Source: Datnioides undecimradiatus
Taxonomy: Eukaryota; Chordata; Actinopteri; Lobotiformes; Datnioididae
NCBI GenBank assembly: GCA_008933995.1
Contig: WARS01000054.1
Location: 4,411,642-4,475,641 of the forward strand
Length of the DNA: 64,000 bases
Reading direction: 5' to 3'
Shown: piece after piece, positions 15,201-27,500 of the stretch
Numbering within the stretch: position 1 is the first letter of the stretch
Layout: every line of letters begins with the position of its first letter
Program-made: the position numbers and the translations under genes
Notes under the pieces: generated by a model
Seen by the model: the letters and a program-made list of their open reading frames with translations, nothing else
What the model was told of the DNA's origin: nothing
Databases searched by the model: none

Positions 15201-18200
15201 ATGTATGTATTATGTAACTGTGCCAACAGCAATGTAAGACAAACATACACGTAGTCCCTGGACAAAGACGGGCTCTGAGAGGATATCAGACAGCATCCTC
15301 AACACAGCTGCACCCTGAGAAGCCACAGACATGCAGAGTCAATGGATCAGTAATTTTACCAGTCAGTAGTACATTTTCTATTGTATAGCACAAAGTTAGC
15401 ACCTTATATACAGTACATTATACAGTACTTAGAGAACAATGCCGGTATGTTATTGGTTACGTTGCCAACTGCTGAGTTTCTGATTTCATTTCATTTCCTG
15501 CAACAATGCAGATGTGTTTATGCTCTCATGTATTGTATAAGAGGAGCTTGCTGATGTTTGTGTACCTTGCTGTATGAGATGGCATCAAACTGTTCAGTGA
15601 TCTGGTCTGGCAGAATAATGCTGTCTTCCTTAGAAGACAAGGGGTGAGAGGAGGTCAAGGCATCGACTGCAAACACACGTTGGATGTCATCAAGTACTAT
15701 CAAGTCTTTCTGGAGCAAACGCACAGAAAGAGCTTTATTTAGATTTTGTATGATGTGGATACTATGTATTGGTAAGGGTCAAGTCCAAATGTACAGAATA
15801 TTGTGTTCTCACCACGTTCCATGCAGGCTCAGCATAGTCTGCTCCCAGGTAAGACACGTATGAGGCAAAGCCCTCATTCAGCCAGACCTCGTTCCACCAG
15901 CGCAGGGTCACCAGGTTCCCAAACCACTGCACCAGACATGTCTTATCAATTAGTAAATCAATCCACAGATTCATAACAAAACTCAAAACTAAATAAATAA
16001 ATAAATAAATCAGTTCACCATGTGTGCTAGTTCATGAGCAATGATGGTGACAGAGGTCTCCTTATTTCTGTTAGAAGAGGTCACAGGGTCATAGAGAATG
16101 TTGTTTTCTCTGTACATCACCAAACCCCAGTTCTCCATTGCCCCAAAATAGAAATCCGGCAGAACAATTTGATCTGTGAGGCAGAAAACAAGTTTAAGGA
16201 AAGGTTAAAGAAACTGAACCCAAAGTCATACAGTATAGCCCAGTTTAAAATGTAATTTATCCATTCTATGTGCTGTCTTTTGATACTTCTTTTTTTTTTT
16301 TTTGTGAATGTACTGAACACAAACTATAGATGCAGGCACTGATGTTGTACACTGGTCAGCGCGATGCTTGGTCGTGATCAAAAACCGATGTTTCACCCAG
16401 CCAAGTTTAGCTCCAGTGTTGATTTGGAGATTGATGCAGGCAATGTCTTGCTTTTCATAGCAGGTATTATATTTCACACGTGTCACAGTAATGTTAGCTT
16501 CAACGTTGGACTTTGCCTTATTTTTATGTGCACCACTAAACTTGGGACAGTACCATTTTTTTATGTAGTTAGCAGGCGTTCACACATAAACTGTTAATAC
16601 TGGCAATACAAAACACTTCAAACATGCCAGCTGCTTCATATTCTTATGAAAGTGTTTACTAAATGTAAGTGTTCCTTTTTTTTCTATGAGGTCACATTGA
16701 TGGCAGACATCTACATTGTTATTTCTGCAGTTTCATAAGGGTGTGTAGACCTTTTTACAGCCATGTAGCTAGAAAGATCCAAACTGAAAGTGAGTGTTGA
16801 CTGTGAGGGGACCAATCACAAAGACACTTAACCAAGACCTACCCTCTAATTATAATAAAACAAATGGCTCACCTGTCTTGTTCAGAGGGTAGGGGATGTT
16901 ATAGTATGACTGAAAGAAGTCCAGTATGGGTCCAGTCACATTGAGAGCGTAGTGTCCTTCTCCCTGGTCGATGGCTTTCTTGCGAGCCCAGATACGGATC
17001 TGAACACACAGTAGCAAACTCTTTGTGTGTGTATGTGTATGCATGGAAGCATAGAGAGACTGAAGTTCAGATATATTTACAAAGACAGCTTCAGTCAACG
17101 GTTACTTTGCAAGTTAAGATTTTAGAAAAGTAAATGACAGAAAATTAGTTTGCAACTATTCTGTTATTTTTACGTACAATATTTCATGGTTGCACATTCA
17201 CAAATGTTGTTTCCCCTTTAAACATCAATGGGTATTGATTTTAATTTATGGTTTTGATTGTTGGTTAGATGAAACAAACAGAAAAGTATGGTAATTCTTA
17301 CAATAATAAATAATTATAAAAACAATAATGACTCTGCGGACCCTGAGCAGTTATTGCTCCATAATACAGGTAATAACATAATGCAGGCACACCTGTTTGA
17401 TTAGGCCATAATGTTCTCTATGAAAGGCATCTGTTTGACTAGTCATTGTGGCCTTGGAACAAATCCCTTACTGGGAAGAAAATGAAATATCAGGATGATC
17501 CTAGACGGTTACCAAAGTGTCTCCCTGTGTGGTACCAATGTACGAGAAGTCCGAGACAACGATGGCCAATAAATAGGTTGACATCTTCTTGGTGGGCTCG
17601 AACTTGGTCTGTGTCACAGCTACTCCATCAATAGTAGTGTTAACAATATCTGAAAAGACATAAGCACAGAATCATAAATGATAGTAAAGGTTTAATTTGA
17701 TGGCAGATATAAACCACCTCTCTGTCTTTGCCACTGAGTACAAGATTGCACACAGCACTATATTAATTTTAATTGCAAATCCGACTATAGTTACAATTAA
17801 CAACAGGTTCAACTTAACCCAATCTTACTCTGACCATGCCAACTGTCTTTTGCTGATGTTTGTTGGTGATATAATTTTTTTTTTCATCATTCAATTCATA
17901 CATTTAGTCCCTGACAGCAACTAGGAGCACAGCAGAGCCTCTTGCATCACAAGCGCTTGGACAGTGTTTATGTAATTATTCTCACTGTCAGAAAGGGGAG
18001 ACAGATGTCTTGCATTGTAGCTTTAATGGATTTTTAAAATAGGTGTAATATTCAACGTTCAGCCTAAACAGATGTCGGCAAACAACTATTTGGGAAAATA
18101 CTTCATGTTACTGGTCTGCACATTTCATTGTGGTAATAACCAAGTATATTACTTGAATTTTCTGTGAAATTACTTCCAAACTGCCACAATATTCACCTAA

Positions 18201-19944
18201 AATCTGTTGAAGATAATGGCAAGAGTTTTTAGAGCAATTTCTACTAAACTTGCAACTGATTTCTGTCCACTGATCATGCCAGCTTCATTTCCAGCTACTT
18301 TCCGACTTTTTAAACTGAAGTCAGTTGTTGCGACTTCATTTCTGATTTCTCGCTAACTATTGTGTGAACCAGTGACCAAACAGCCGTGTCAAAAAAGAAA
18401 GTTGATGCATCAGATCGTGTGGGTTGAAGCCTCGTTTAAAATCTCTTTTTTTCTCAATCACGGGACCTTGTTTCAATTCCTGCCAACAGCAACTTTCAAG
18501 CTTTAGAAATCAGATTAGCCACACAGAACACAAGTCACGCAAAGTAAAGTCTGGCTAAGAGAGTTGCCTTCCTGAAATTACTTTGGCTTTACTTTTAATT
18601 CCATGTGATAGGCATTAGCAAGAGTAGTGCAACCAGATAAAGGCTTTTATTCTATTTTATTTCAGCTGTATTCACCTTTAGTCAGTTGCGGGTTTCTTGT
18701 TAAACTTTTGAAACTAGCTAATTGCATGTGCATGATATGCGTAGCTTGCACTCACCTGTTTCCATGCCATTGGACAGGGCTACAGTTCCGGGAGGGTGAA
18801 TGAGAGTTATGTAGAAAACAGCTTTCATGGCTGGCTCATCGAAACAAGGGAAGGTCTTTCTTGCATGCGTTGGATGCATCTGAGACGTGGCAACAATCCT
18901 GTGAATGAGCAAGACATTCTAGGCACAGTGCTTACTAACTTCAATCAAATTATAGATATGTAGGGACGCAGAGTGAAGAACTTACTTCCGGACCCCGTCT
19001 TCTTCATACTCGCTCCTATAAAAGCCTGCTAAGTCATCAGCTAGTTCTCCAGTAAATTCAGCGTACAGCTCATACTTCTGTCCCTGAGTTAATTTATTGT
19101 TCAGCTGGATAACAAGGAACTGAGTCTTTGGCTGAAGCCACGAGGACTTAATAGTGGGAGCAGAACCGCCACCTGTGGATGAAATAGAACTGATGAGGGA
19201 AAACTGCCACAGAAACATCATGAAACGTCATGACATCATCACAGATCAGCCATAAACTGCTGTGGATGTTTTCTTCTTGCAGGAACCCATTTTTGGGTTG
19301 TGTGAGGTAGAATCTATTTGGAAAAACAAGTGCTTTAAATAGTTTTAAACAGACTTTTTAATCTTGAAAGCAACGAGCCCAAGTAAGGTTTCATTCTTCT
19401 CTCGTTAGCCTCCTGAGTACCAGGAAAAAAAATATTGTCCAATCACAATTTTTTAAAAATTCCCCAATCTTTGTAAGGTACCAAAGCACCACCCCTTCAC
19501 ATTTGGTATCATTGAAAAGCCCTAAATGTCCTCTGTAGATAGCAAAATGAGTTAATTCAGTAGTATAAAGTGGGTGGGAGATATTCAGGTTTACAAATGT
19601 CCTCCACAGAGGACAACTACTGCTGGTAGTCAGGAGGTTAAGAATGTTTTTTATGACTATGCTTTATAAATTATAAACCGTCAATATTGTAATGATCTAA
19701 ACACGGTGAAACTAGGGGGCATTGCAGAATTACAACTGGAAATTCATTTATTAGTTTTAGAAAATACATTGTTGAGTGATTTTGCACCTGTAGTCAATAT
19801 ACTGTTAGTTTCTGTCATTAGTATGGCAGAACTGGAACATAACTGTAAACTAAACAATTAACATTAAAGTAGCATGTGAAAGTATAAAATTGAAGAGCTA
19901 TTCACTTTCTCACTTGAATTGAGTCTTTCTTTCTGGATGAGCTA

Positions 19945-19983
<39 letters not shown>

Positions 19984-22828
19984 ATTCACCTGATAGGTTG
20001 AGCCTGGCGAGGTGTGTGTTGTCCAGCTTAGTGTAGTTGAGCTTGTTTGAGTGGATCAGGATCAGATCAGTCTCTTTTGTGCACTCAAACATTAGACTGG
20101 AATGGCCTGATAAATGCATAGAAACAAAGCAAAGACATTAAATCTGCACCTATCTAACAGTTACCAAAATGGGATGATGAGATGCTGGTTTGAATACCAC
20201 TTAACAAACAGCAGTGCTATATGGTTGCTCGCAGATGCTGCTGTGTTACCTTGGAATTAGATTCAGATTCAGCCAGATAATGGCATTCCAATATGTCAAG
20301 TAAAGTTCGCCATCTTTAGTTCCTTTTGTCTTGTCTGTTTTGTCTCATGACTTCCTGTTTTATTTTGAAAACTAACTTCCCTCTTGTTTCAGGTGGCTTG
20401 CTCTTCCTGTTGTGTATTCCTGCCAGTCTGTCTTCCCCTGCCCTTATTGTTTCCACCTGTTCCCCTAACCCTAGTGTGTATATATTGTCTGTGTCTCCCC
20501 CTGTCCTGTGCCAGTTTGTCTTGTATGTTTCCATCAGACAACCAGGCCGAGTCCACGTCTATGTCTATGTCCATGTCCATGCTCTTGTTTCAAGCCAGGT
20601 TTTTGCTTTGTGTGTTTGCCTTTGTTTACTCATTGAGTTGATACTTTTTGCTGTGTTTTCTCCTCGCAAGAGTGATTTTCTGTTGTTAGTTTGTTTCAAC
20701 AGAATTATCATATTTTTTGAAAACCGTGTCTCTGAGTCGTGCACTTGGGTTCTCAGACCAGTCTTGTCAATATGGATTCCAGACAAAACAGCACTAAGAC
20801 CCAAAATCTTCTCATTCCTCTCATGGAATGTGTATTATTTTTAGATACAACAGACTGACTGACAGGTTAAGACTGACTTGTGATGCTCATTGGTTGTGTG
20901 ATCTGTGCTGCTGGGTTTCCATTTGTACCTACAACTTATTTAAATCATGCTGGTTTTTTTTTCCAGTAAGTATCTGTCATAGTGTCTATTACATTGGGTG
21001 TTTCGTGTGGGTTTTTTGGCGGGGGATTGTGTGAGCTGGAGAGAGGGGAGGGCGTCGGTTCCCAGGGGCGGTCCTTCATACCTGCATTTCATTTGTTAAT
21101 CAACTCCTCTTCTTACACGGACTGAGTGTCATCAGGTCTTGTTCTTGTATTTCCTATGACAGTCTCTTGGGATGCTGTTTAACTGTGATAAAACTGTTTG
21201 TGCTTTATCTGTTAAAAAGTTGAAGGCTGAAAGCTTTGAGGCCTGTTGAAGGAACTCAGCAGAAGGTCTGAAAGCAGATGGAAGAAAATGGGTCTACAGA
21301 TTCACTTTGTAGCCGTGAAAGAACTTGTATTCCTTTGTAATCAAATGGAGAAAGATGCTTGAACTTCCCATTTTTCAGACCTTTTGTCAGCCCATCAGAA
21401 AAACCCCAGATTCTTATTCAAGATCCTCTTCCTGTGCTTTTATCAGGTGACAAGTTGACAAGATGGAGCCATTAAGATTTAGTATGACATCTTTTTGATA
21501 TGGATCATTTGAGCCATTTTTCAGATATTACTTTGCGTGTATCACTTCATGCCTGAAGCCATATAAAAAAAACCAAAACCCTCCCAACCTCCCACCAAGT
21601 TTTTATTTTACATTGATTTTTGGATTGTGTTGGCCACAAAGACACGTGCTGTGAATAAGAAGTGCTGTTAATCACCTGTAAATATGTAGAGGCGAGTATT
21701 CGGGTCACGGCTGAGACGAGGCCACAGGGTAATGTTGTAGTAGTCAGGGACCAAAGCATTGGGAAGACGATAGCTGAGGGGAAACCCAGAGATCACTGAA
21801 CTAAATGAAAAATGATATATGTTAAATTCATTTTACTCTTTTTTTTCCATTCAGGGCTTATTATCCAATCACCAAGTAGCGCTGAGTGCTTGTAAAGTAG
21901 CATTACCAAGTAAGTCCTCATTCACATTTACAAAATTGTCCTTATCACTCTCAACTAACTGTCAGACAAACTAAACAACAAAATACGTCATTTGTCATTG
22001 GTTTTAAAAACAACCCATTTTATCAATGTCTTGGGAAAGGCTGCGGTCCTGGTTTAAAAATACAGTTTGATCAAGGTCGGGAAACAGTTGTGGCAAGTGT
22101 TAAAAGAAGTCAAAACAGTCCTTTCGTAGGGCATGGGATGCAAACTACAGTGATGGGATATCCAGTTCATGTGCATTGTGCTATAACATCATTTAATTAA
22201 AGACACTGACACTGACAGGCAACAGTCAGAGCTTGAATAGCCACTATACGACACTGAATTGTGAACTTTGGATGTTTTAGGAAACAAGGTTCAAATATTC
22301 CAATAAATGTATTGCTGTATTGCTAAAATTGAAACTTATGATCACAATGTATTTCTTCCATGTATAAAAGTAGACAGTTATTTTGAAAGTATAATGTTTA
22401 TTTGAGTAAACCTTATTACAATTAAAGATCAATTTAATTAAATAGGAATTAAATATATATCAATTTGAAATAGTAAATGTATTTATTTTAAAAGGACATT
22501 AATTATATTCACTGACTTGTAAAAAGAAAGAATTAGTCATGACAACCTAACATCTCAACCTAACAAATCCATGTCATAGTTCAGTTTCACCATCCTGTGT
22601 ATGGGTCTGTGCTTTAACCTATGGCTTTTCCTGATGCGTCCTTAAAGCACAATGAAGTACCAAGCATTTTGCTGAACCAGTGTCTTACCTGTCCCAAGGA
22701 GCTGTGACATCACCATTATTTCCTCCTGTCAGGGCAATAGTCCACAATGTAACAATGGTTGCTATGGAGACCAGGGCTAAAATCACAGACAGAATGCACA
22801 GCTTGCTGACTCGGCAGCTTTTCCCCAT
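6254..22828 (-). CDS. anpep: Aminopeptidase N-like, downstream tandem copy, 23 coding exons, 946 aa
   Basis: M1-family zinc exopeptidase removing N-terminal residues at the cell surface; type II membrane protein. Exons 5' to 3': 22689-22828, 21676-21773, 19990-20106, 18986-19172, 18756-18898, 17513-17649, 16873-16999, 16019-16173, 15813-15926, 15566-15709, 15249-15314, 15011-15076, 14525-14697, 14205-14284, 13809-13939, 13616-13671, 12887-13034, 12680-12771, 10198-10308, 9348-9515, 8120-8260, 6577-6658, 6254-6418. They sum to 2841 nt, with all phases closing and no internal stop. Seen in the protein: a short basic cytoplasmic end ([10 protein letters not shown]), one membrane helix (about residues 11-33), substrate-binding GAMEN at 327-331, zinc site HELAH at 363-367 with third ligand E386, transition-state tyrosine Y452, and an ERAP1-like C-terminal helical domain. 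Human ANPEP is 967 aa. Exon 19 uses the weak donor TT|gttagt. I see no broken feature, so it is probably functional. Confidence 0.92.
6487..6556. repeat. Dispersed teleost repeat fragment (tagcagacgctttyatccaaagcgac type)
   Basis: The sequence tttagcagacactttcatcc is a form of a motif that I recognise as widespread in fish genomes. Related copies occur here near 56370 and 62640. I cannot assign its class. It lies in the last intron of the downstream aminopeptidase gene. Confidence 0.4.
6685..6792 (-). mobile_element. L2-like LINE reverse transcriptase C-terminal fragment
   Basis: The minus strand encodes [19 protein letters not shown], the same block as [19 protein letters not shown] in the longer LINE copies at 10540-11841 and 46318-48790. 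It is short, has no flanking ORF and lies in the intron just upstream of penultimate exon 6577-6658, so it is a dead remnant. Confidence 0.6.
7060..7530 (+). mobile_element. Solo LTR-like element with 5-bp target-site duplication
   Basis: The ends are TGTAACGGCT and AGCCGTTACA, a TG...CA pair with 10-bp inverted termini. The flanks 7055-7059 and 7531-7535 are both TAAAT, a 5-bp target duplication as left by LTR integrases. Inside are a TATA-like ATATAAA near 7186, an ATTAAA near 7460 and the tail CTGCATTTGGGTC. No coding sequence is present. The structure fits a solo LTR. The family is not identified; related copies occur at 11842, 20310, 41045 and (minus) 45910. Confidence 0.6.
8261..9347. 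other. Intron of downstream aminopeptidase gene, no further feature seen
   Basis: This is the intron between exons 9348-9515 and 8120-8260. It is AT-rich and contains an ATT simple repeat at about 9190-9230. I recognise no gene or transposon. Confidence 0.6.
9516..10197. other. Intron of downstream aminopeptidase gene, nothing seen
   Basis: This 682-bp intron lies between the exon ending TT|gttagt (10198-10308) and exon 9348-9515. No repeat or gene was recognised in it. Confidence 0.6.
10540..11841 (-). mobile_element. L2/Maui-like LINE, 5'-truncated copy 1
   Basis: The minus strand carries a 259-codon open frame (11044-11823) covering the end of the reverse transcriptase and its C-terminal domain: [46 protein letters not shown] and the end [11 protein letters not shown]. 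The 3' UTR runs to about 10540 and ends beside a T tract and a GA repeat (about 10725-10746). Relative to copy 2 (46318-48790) it lacks 11 codons after SSLQ. Homology stops abruptly at 11841, where an LTR-like element begins. It lies in the large intron between exons 12680-12771 and 10198-10308. Confidence 0.75.
11842..12200 (+). mobile_element. LTR-like element, degenerate copy
   Basis: It starts TGTACTGCC right at the LINE junction. It shares the layout of the 7060 and 41045 copies: pyrimidine-rich start, CACCTGTGTCCAATTGTC, a TATATTA patch and long T-rich tracts. The right end is not sharp and no target duplication is visible. No protein is encoded. Confidence 0.4.
16174..16872. other. Intron of downstream aminopeptidase gene, nothing seen
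   Basis: Intron separating the exon that ends NKTG from the GAMEN/HELAH exon. It holds an A/T tract near 16290 and no recognisable repeat or gene. Confidence 0.6.
17650..18755. other. Intron of downstream aminopeptidase gene, nothing seen
   Basis: A 1.1 kb AT-rich intron between exons 18756-18898 and 17513-17649. I recognise no coding pattern, inverted termini or RNA gene in it. Confidence 0.6.
19405..19641. mobile_element. piggyBac-type MITE
   Basis: The left end reads TTAGCCTCCTGAGTACCA and the right end TGGTAGTCAGGAGGTTAA, imperfect inverted repeats of about 16 bp. The outermost bases are TTAG and TTAA, fitting the TTAA target of piggyBac elements with one mutated copy. The interior is 200 bp and non-coding. 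It sits in an intron that only the downstream aminopeptidase copy has. Confidence 0.6.
19948..19982. repeat. (TG)n microsatellite
   Basis: About 17 TG units run directly up to the donor side of exon 19990-20106 in the downstream aminopeptidase gene. The repeat ends 8 bases before the exon boundary on the plus strand. Confidence 0.9.
20310..20790 (+). mobile_element. LTR-like element, degenerate copy
   Basis: It has the same layout as the 41045 copy: CTCATGACTTCCTGTTTTAT near the start, CCACCTGTTCCCCTAACC, a TATATATTGTC box, and a tail GTGCACTTGGGTTCTC matching the tail CTGCATTTGGGTC of other copies. It has no sharp ends. The open frame across it is a by-product of pyrimidine-rich sequence. 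Confidence 0.4.
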
Positions 22829-23260
22829 GGCCTATCAAAAAGAGCCAAAACAAGTCAATGAGAGGAAAGCCTCTAGCTGTTGGTAAAAACGACCTTTGTC
22901 ACCTTTTTGCAGCAAATAAACTGAGCCTGATTAAATATATGTTCGTCCTGTTCAGAGACTCCTGCAGAATGGCAAACAGAAGTGACCTAGCTAGCTTTTA
23001 ACTGCCCCCACCATAATTGACTCTTCTCACCAACTGGAATAAATGGATGATATATTAGGACAGAACAGCTCTGATGGGAATGGTGGAACTGGAAACTGTT
23101 GCTCAGCTCAGAGGTGATAAGACTTGTGAATTATCTACTATGTTATCTATGTTCAGTCGTAAAACGCTGTAAATCTGCTGACAACTCACATGTGTGATAA
23201 TGTAAGATTTTATAGTTTTATTGTTATTGTTTCAAAGCCAGCTTTGAAAAAAGCTTTGAA
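22829..23260. other. Upstream region of the downstream aminopeptidase copy
   Basis: This 5' flank should hold the 5' UTR and promoter of the downstream copy. I see no clear TATA box or CpG-rich patch. The two aminopeptidase genes are only 1.7 kb apart (22828 to 24550). Confidence 0.4.
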
Positions 23261-23269
23261 TGTGTCATG

Positions 23270-23730
23270 AAGTATTGTCAGAACCATCATCAAAAAATGG
23301 ATAAAATGTGGCACCACAGAGTTGCAAAGATCAGGATGATGAGAAGTTCATGAGAAGGTGAGGAGAAAAATGATTGGACAGGTAACAGGGTCAACTGGCA
23401 AGGTGTAAACGTTTTCTTTCAAAAAAGAACATCCATTCCAATCTGTTACCCCATACCATGCTGGAGAATGTTATGGTCTGACTGTGACAAGGCAGTATGA
23501 CCCATCAACCAGGGAATGCCATACTGTGCAGCATGGTGGTGGCAGCATCATGGGTTGCTTCTCTTATGCTGGGTCAGAGGCTCTTGTCAGATAGATGGAC
23601 AATGAAAAGCTCAAATATCAAGCTGCTATGTCACCAGACCTGCTGCCCAGAGGGCTGACGATGAAGCGAAATTCCACATTTCAACATGACACTGACCCAA
23701 AGCACACAGGCAAGTTGACAATGGCCTGAG
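23270..23730 (+). pseudogene. Decayed Tc1-like transposase fragment
   Basis: The plus strand keeps transposase blocks such as QHGGGSIMGCFSYAGSEAL and FQHDTDPKHTGKL, the latter being the second catalytic Asp motif of Tc1 elements. Stops and frame changes interrupt it, and no inverted termini are visible. It lies between the two aminopeptidase genes. Confidence 0.6.
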
Positions 23731-24152
23731 TCTATATGTGCAAAGTTAAGAGATGTATTCACAAATTATATTGATATATATTTATAAATATATATAATAT
23801 TTATAAAATACATTATTGTATAAGTAAGTATAGAGCAAATGTGTTGGAAGGATACATACAGCTATATTCTCTAGATGGCCTGACAAAGTAAAATGAACAC
23901 CTTCATAGAGATTAACTGTAATTGTACCTAACCCAGCATATATCTGCCCTGAAAACTAAAAAAATTAGACTAAAGGTGGTGCAGGACACTTGTATGACTT
24001 GTTTGTGGCAGGAGGTGGTCAAAACCTGCAAAAAATAAAGCTTTTACAGAATCTGAACAATAAATAAAAGGATTATTCTATAACAATGTAGTTCGAAATG
24101 ACACAAGTAATCTCTTTAACAGTGACTGTTGAAATCAGAGAGTTAGGGCTTT

Positions 24153-24158
24153 TTTATT
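24153..24158 (-). terminator. anpep: Candidate poly(A) signal of the upstream aminopeptidase gene
   Basis: TTTATT on the plus strand reads AATAAA on the minus strand, about 390 bases after the stop codon at 24550-24552. Confidence 0.3.
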
Positions 24159-24549
24159 ATTAAAGAAAAAGTACAAAAACTATAAAAATGCAGTAAAATT
24201 TGATGTCTTCACAGTTGATATTGACAGAAAACCAAAGTATGGAACTCAAATTTTGTAATTCCAGGACCATATATAACATTCAAAACTAGATTCAAAGGTC
24301 CTCTTTGAGCATCCTTCCCACTTAAAGCATCAATATTCAATTAGTAATTAGTAGCTCTTCTTTCAAAGATACAAAAACACTTGTTCTTTTCACAAGACCA
24401 TGCAAACTACCTCTGTCAAGCAGAGCTGGTGCAAATTTGCTCTGAATTAAACTGTGTCTAATCTATCATTGTCCTCCAAGTGACAAAAAATATATAACAT
24501 GTTTAAATTACGTGAAGTACAAGTAAACACAGAGCTAGTACAGGCATCC

Positions 24550-27500
24550 TTAGAGTTTTGCTTCAGCAACGAACCAGTCCAGAACATTTTGCTTGTTCTC
24601 TGCGATCCATTTGATGTTAGCGATGGTTCTCTCAATGGACTGATCGACTGCCAGAGTCCCAGAGCCGAAACCCACGTCAGCATTATCTGCTTTGAACTGC
24701 TTCAGCTGGAGCAACAAACAAAAGGTACAGTGAGTGGCTTGTTAAAGTCAGACAGCAAAAAAAAAAGAAAAAATCAACACAGGGACGATCAACAAGTGCA
24801 GGTATCAGTCGTCCGCAAACACAGATGTAGGACCAGAGTCAAATTAATTAAAATTGCAAAGAAAACAAAACAGTGTGGACAAAAAAAGACCGCAATATCT
24901 GACCTGTTGGAGCTCAAATTTAGTGGAAAAGCGTTCAGTGACTCCATTAATGAGGTTGGAGAAGGAGAACGATCCACCACCATACCTGAGTAAAAAACAA
25001 ACAATTCTATTAAACTGACTTCAGTTTCAATCAAGTCTGAACACATTAGTGTAAAATACACTAATTTCAGCGACAGGTGACCTGTCCTGGGTGTACCCTG
25101 CCATGGATGGATAGAAATAAGCTAATCTCTGTATATGAATATAGCAAGACAACCCTTACTATATTTTGCCTTCAGAGCTACATTAAGGTCCTAATGTAGA
25201 CTGCAGTGACCAAGATGCTATGGCTTTAAACTGATTTTCCTCTTCACCTCACTTTAACTCTACATTTGAATGACTACCATACATCACACTGCTAGCTTAA
25301 CTCATCCTGAGGGAAACAGTAGTCAGCACCTGTGTATGCTCTGTCAAAGGGAGGCCTGCAGTGTCATAAGGGGTCAAAGGTTATCTTAGGCAGTGTTTGA
25401 ATATCACTGAGCATGCTGGTCAATAAAAGCTGTCCATGACAATAAACTCGACTGTGAAACTGCCTATTGTGCGATTATGTGATGATGGAACTTTTAATAT
25501 GTAACTGTGGTTCAGTCTGGCATGTGAAAACACAGGTCACAGAGATGTGTTACCTAACTCACCATATATCAACTTTTATAGAAACCTTTCACTCAGAGCT
25601 GTAAAACTGATTTCACCATTAAAATTGGTGTGGACAATGCTTTGAAAAGTCAAGTTGTACACTGCAATTCTGCAGGTTGGCAGTGATATTAGCAACTAGA
25701 AAGTATTGTGTTGTACTCACTGAGTGAAAATGTATGACCATCGAGCCCTGACAAAGTCCCAAGCCAGGGACTGACCAATCACATTGTTAGCGATGTAGAC
25801 AATGGTGGAAGTGGCATCCTGTTTTCGGATCATGTCTGGATCCAGAGTGTACTCCAGGTACCTGAAAAGGGGCAAGCATAACGGTGGACTCAGTATTTAC
25901 ATATGTGTGTACTAGTCAGTAACGATCAGTTACATGTTATGGTGTAATGCATAATGGTATTTAAGCTGTCTGTGAGCAGACCTATTGAGCAGCCAGGGCT
26001 GCTTAGCGCAGGACAGGGCATAGCGAAGTTTGTCAGCTTCAATAGCAATAGTTGCATTCCTAAACTCCGACCAAGCAAAGTCCCATTCTTTAGGGCCTCC
26101 TGCTGCAATGGCATTACAATACACAGTGGAGCGCAGATTTGGATGGATTCTGAAAAACGATAACATTGTTAAAGTTTGAGATTATGATGAATGCAACAGA
26201 TGGTTGCATTTTATGTACATTACAGTGCAAAAGAAATAAATTACACATTAGGAGATGTGTACACTCACTGGTTGATCTTTGTGTCCATCCATTGATTGAA
26301 CCATGTCTTGGTCAGATTTTGGCATTCCTCAAGGCCTGTCCTGCAAGCCAGGCTGATAGCGTTCACCTGATTATATCTGGAGAAAGAGGAAATGGAGAAG
26401 AGGGAGTAATTGCAGGAGCCCAGAAAATAAAAAAACACGAGTTTCCTTCAAGTGATCCATTTAATGCCAAATACAATAGAAGTTCACTCATTCATTTCTC
26501 TTTACTTACTGGTCCATGTGTCCAGCAGGAACACTGCTCCACTGGCCAGTAATGTTTTTGTAGTAGTCAAACAAAGGAGTGACCTGCTTCCTCAAATAAT
26601 CCTACAATAAAGAAAACATTGCTGAAGAAATTTGATAACCCCATGAAGGTCAATAATAATAAAAGTACCATATTTGTGTAGTTTTCTTAAACTTAATGAT
26701 GATATGTTGATGATAAGATAATAAGATAGCACACCTGCATGGGACCATAAACCTCAGTGCGGTCAAACATGAGGTAAAAGAAGTCCAGGTTGCTCAGAGC
26801 CGACTCCCAGGGCATGTAGTCTCTCTCACTGTTTAGGTACTTGGTGGTCTTGAGGGCCAGCACTGTGGGAATGATCTTTGCCCTTTGGGGTTACAAGAAT
26901 TAAGGTGAATGCCATATCTTAAATTTCTATCTATCTACAGTATTCAGTGTTATTTACATATATGACTATTTTTTCCCATGAATCCTGTTGATTCATTTAA
27001 GAAGGATGTTACATATGTTATATATGATGCTGGATAAGCATGGTGTACCTGGCCAGGTTGAATGCATCATCCACCAACTGGGCTCTATTGATCACTGGGA
27101 TTATCTTGAAAGCAAGAGCAAAATCCTGGGTTAATATACCAATAACTACTAAATCAAGGCACATGTTCCGGAATCTATATTGTACATGGTGATATCCCCA
27201 TCCATCAGCTGTGTCTTACCTTATGATTGGTGCTCAGACTGTTTAGGAGTTTGTTCCAGTTGTCCTGATCATAGTTGACTCTGTAGTAACCCACCACATT
27301 GATGTTGGCCAGCACCCAGTCCGTGCCAGTTGACTTTATCACACTGATTGTTTCTGAAGAAGAAAGAGAGGACAAGTTAGAGATTGTAACATTCCAGAAT
27401 TCATCTGGTCTCTTTTATGGTCTTATATAATATTTGTTAGTTATTTGTCTTTCTGCCAAAATATGAAAGACAGCCAAAATTTGCAAGTTAGTCTATGTTA

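Noticed and set aside
20326-20844. 172-codon open frame as a small membrane protein gene
   Set aside because: It lies wholly in a pyrimidine-rich LTR-like repeat, has no splice or family support, and overlaps equally long frames in other phases.
22829-24549. A third aminopeptidase copy or extra exons between the two genes
   Set aside because: No M1-family block is present; the recognisable content is a decayed Tc1 transposase.
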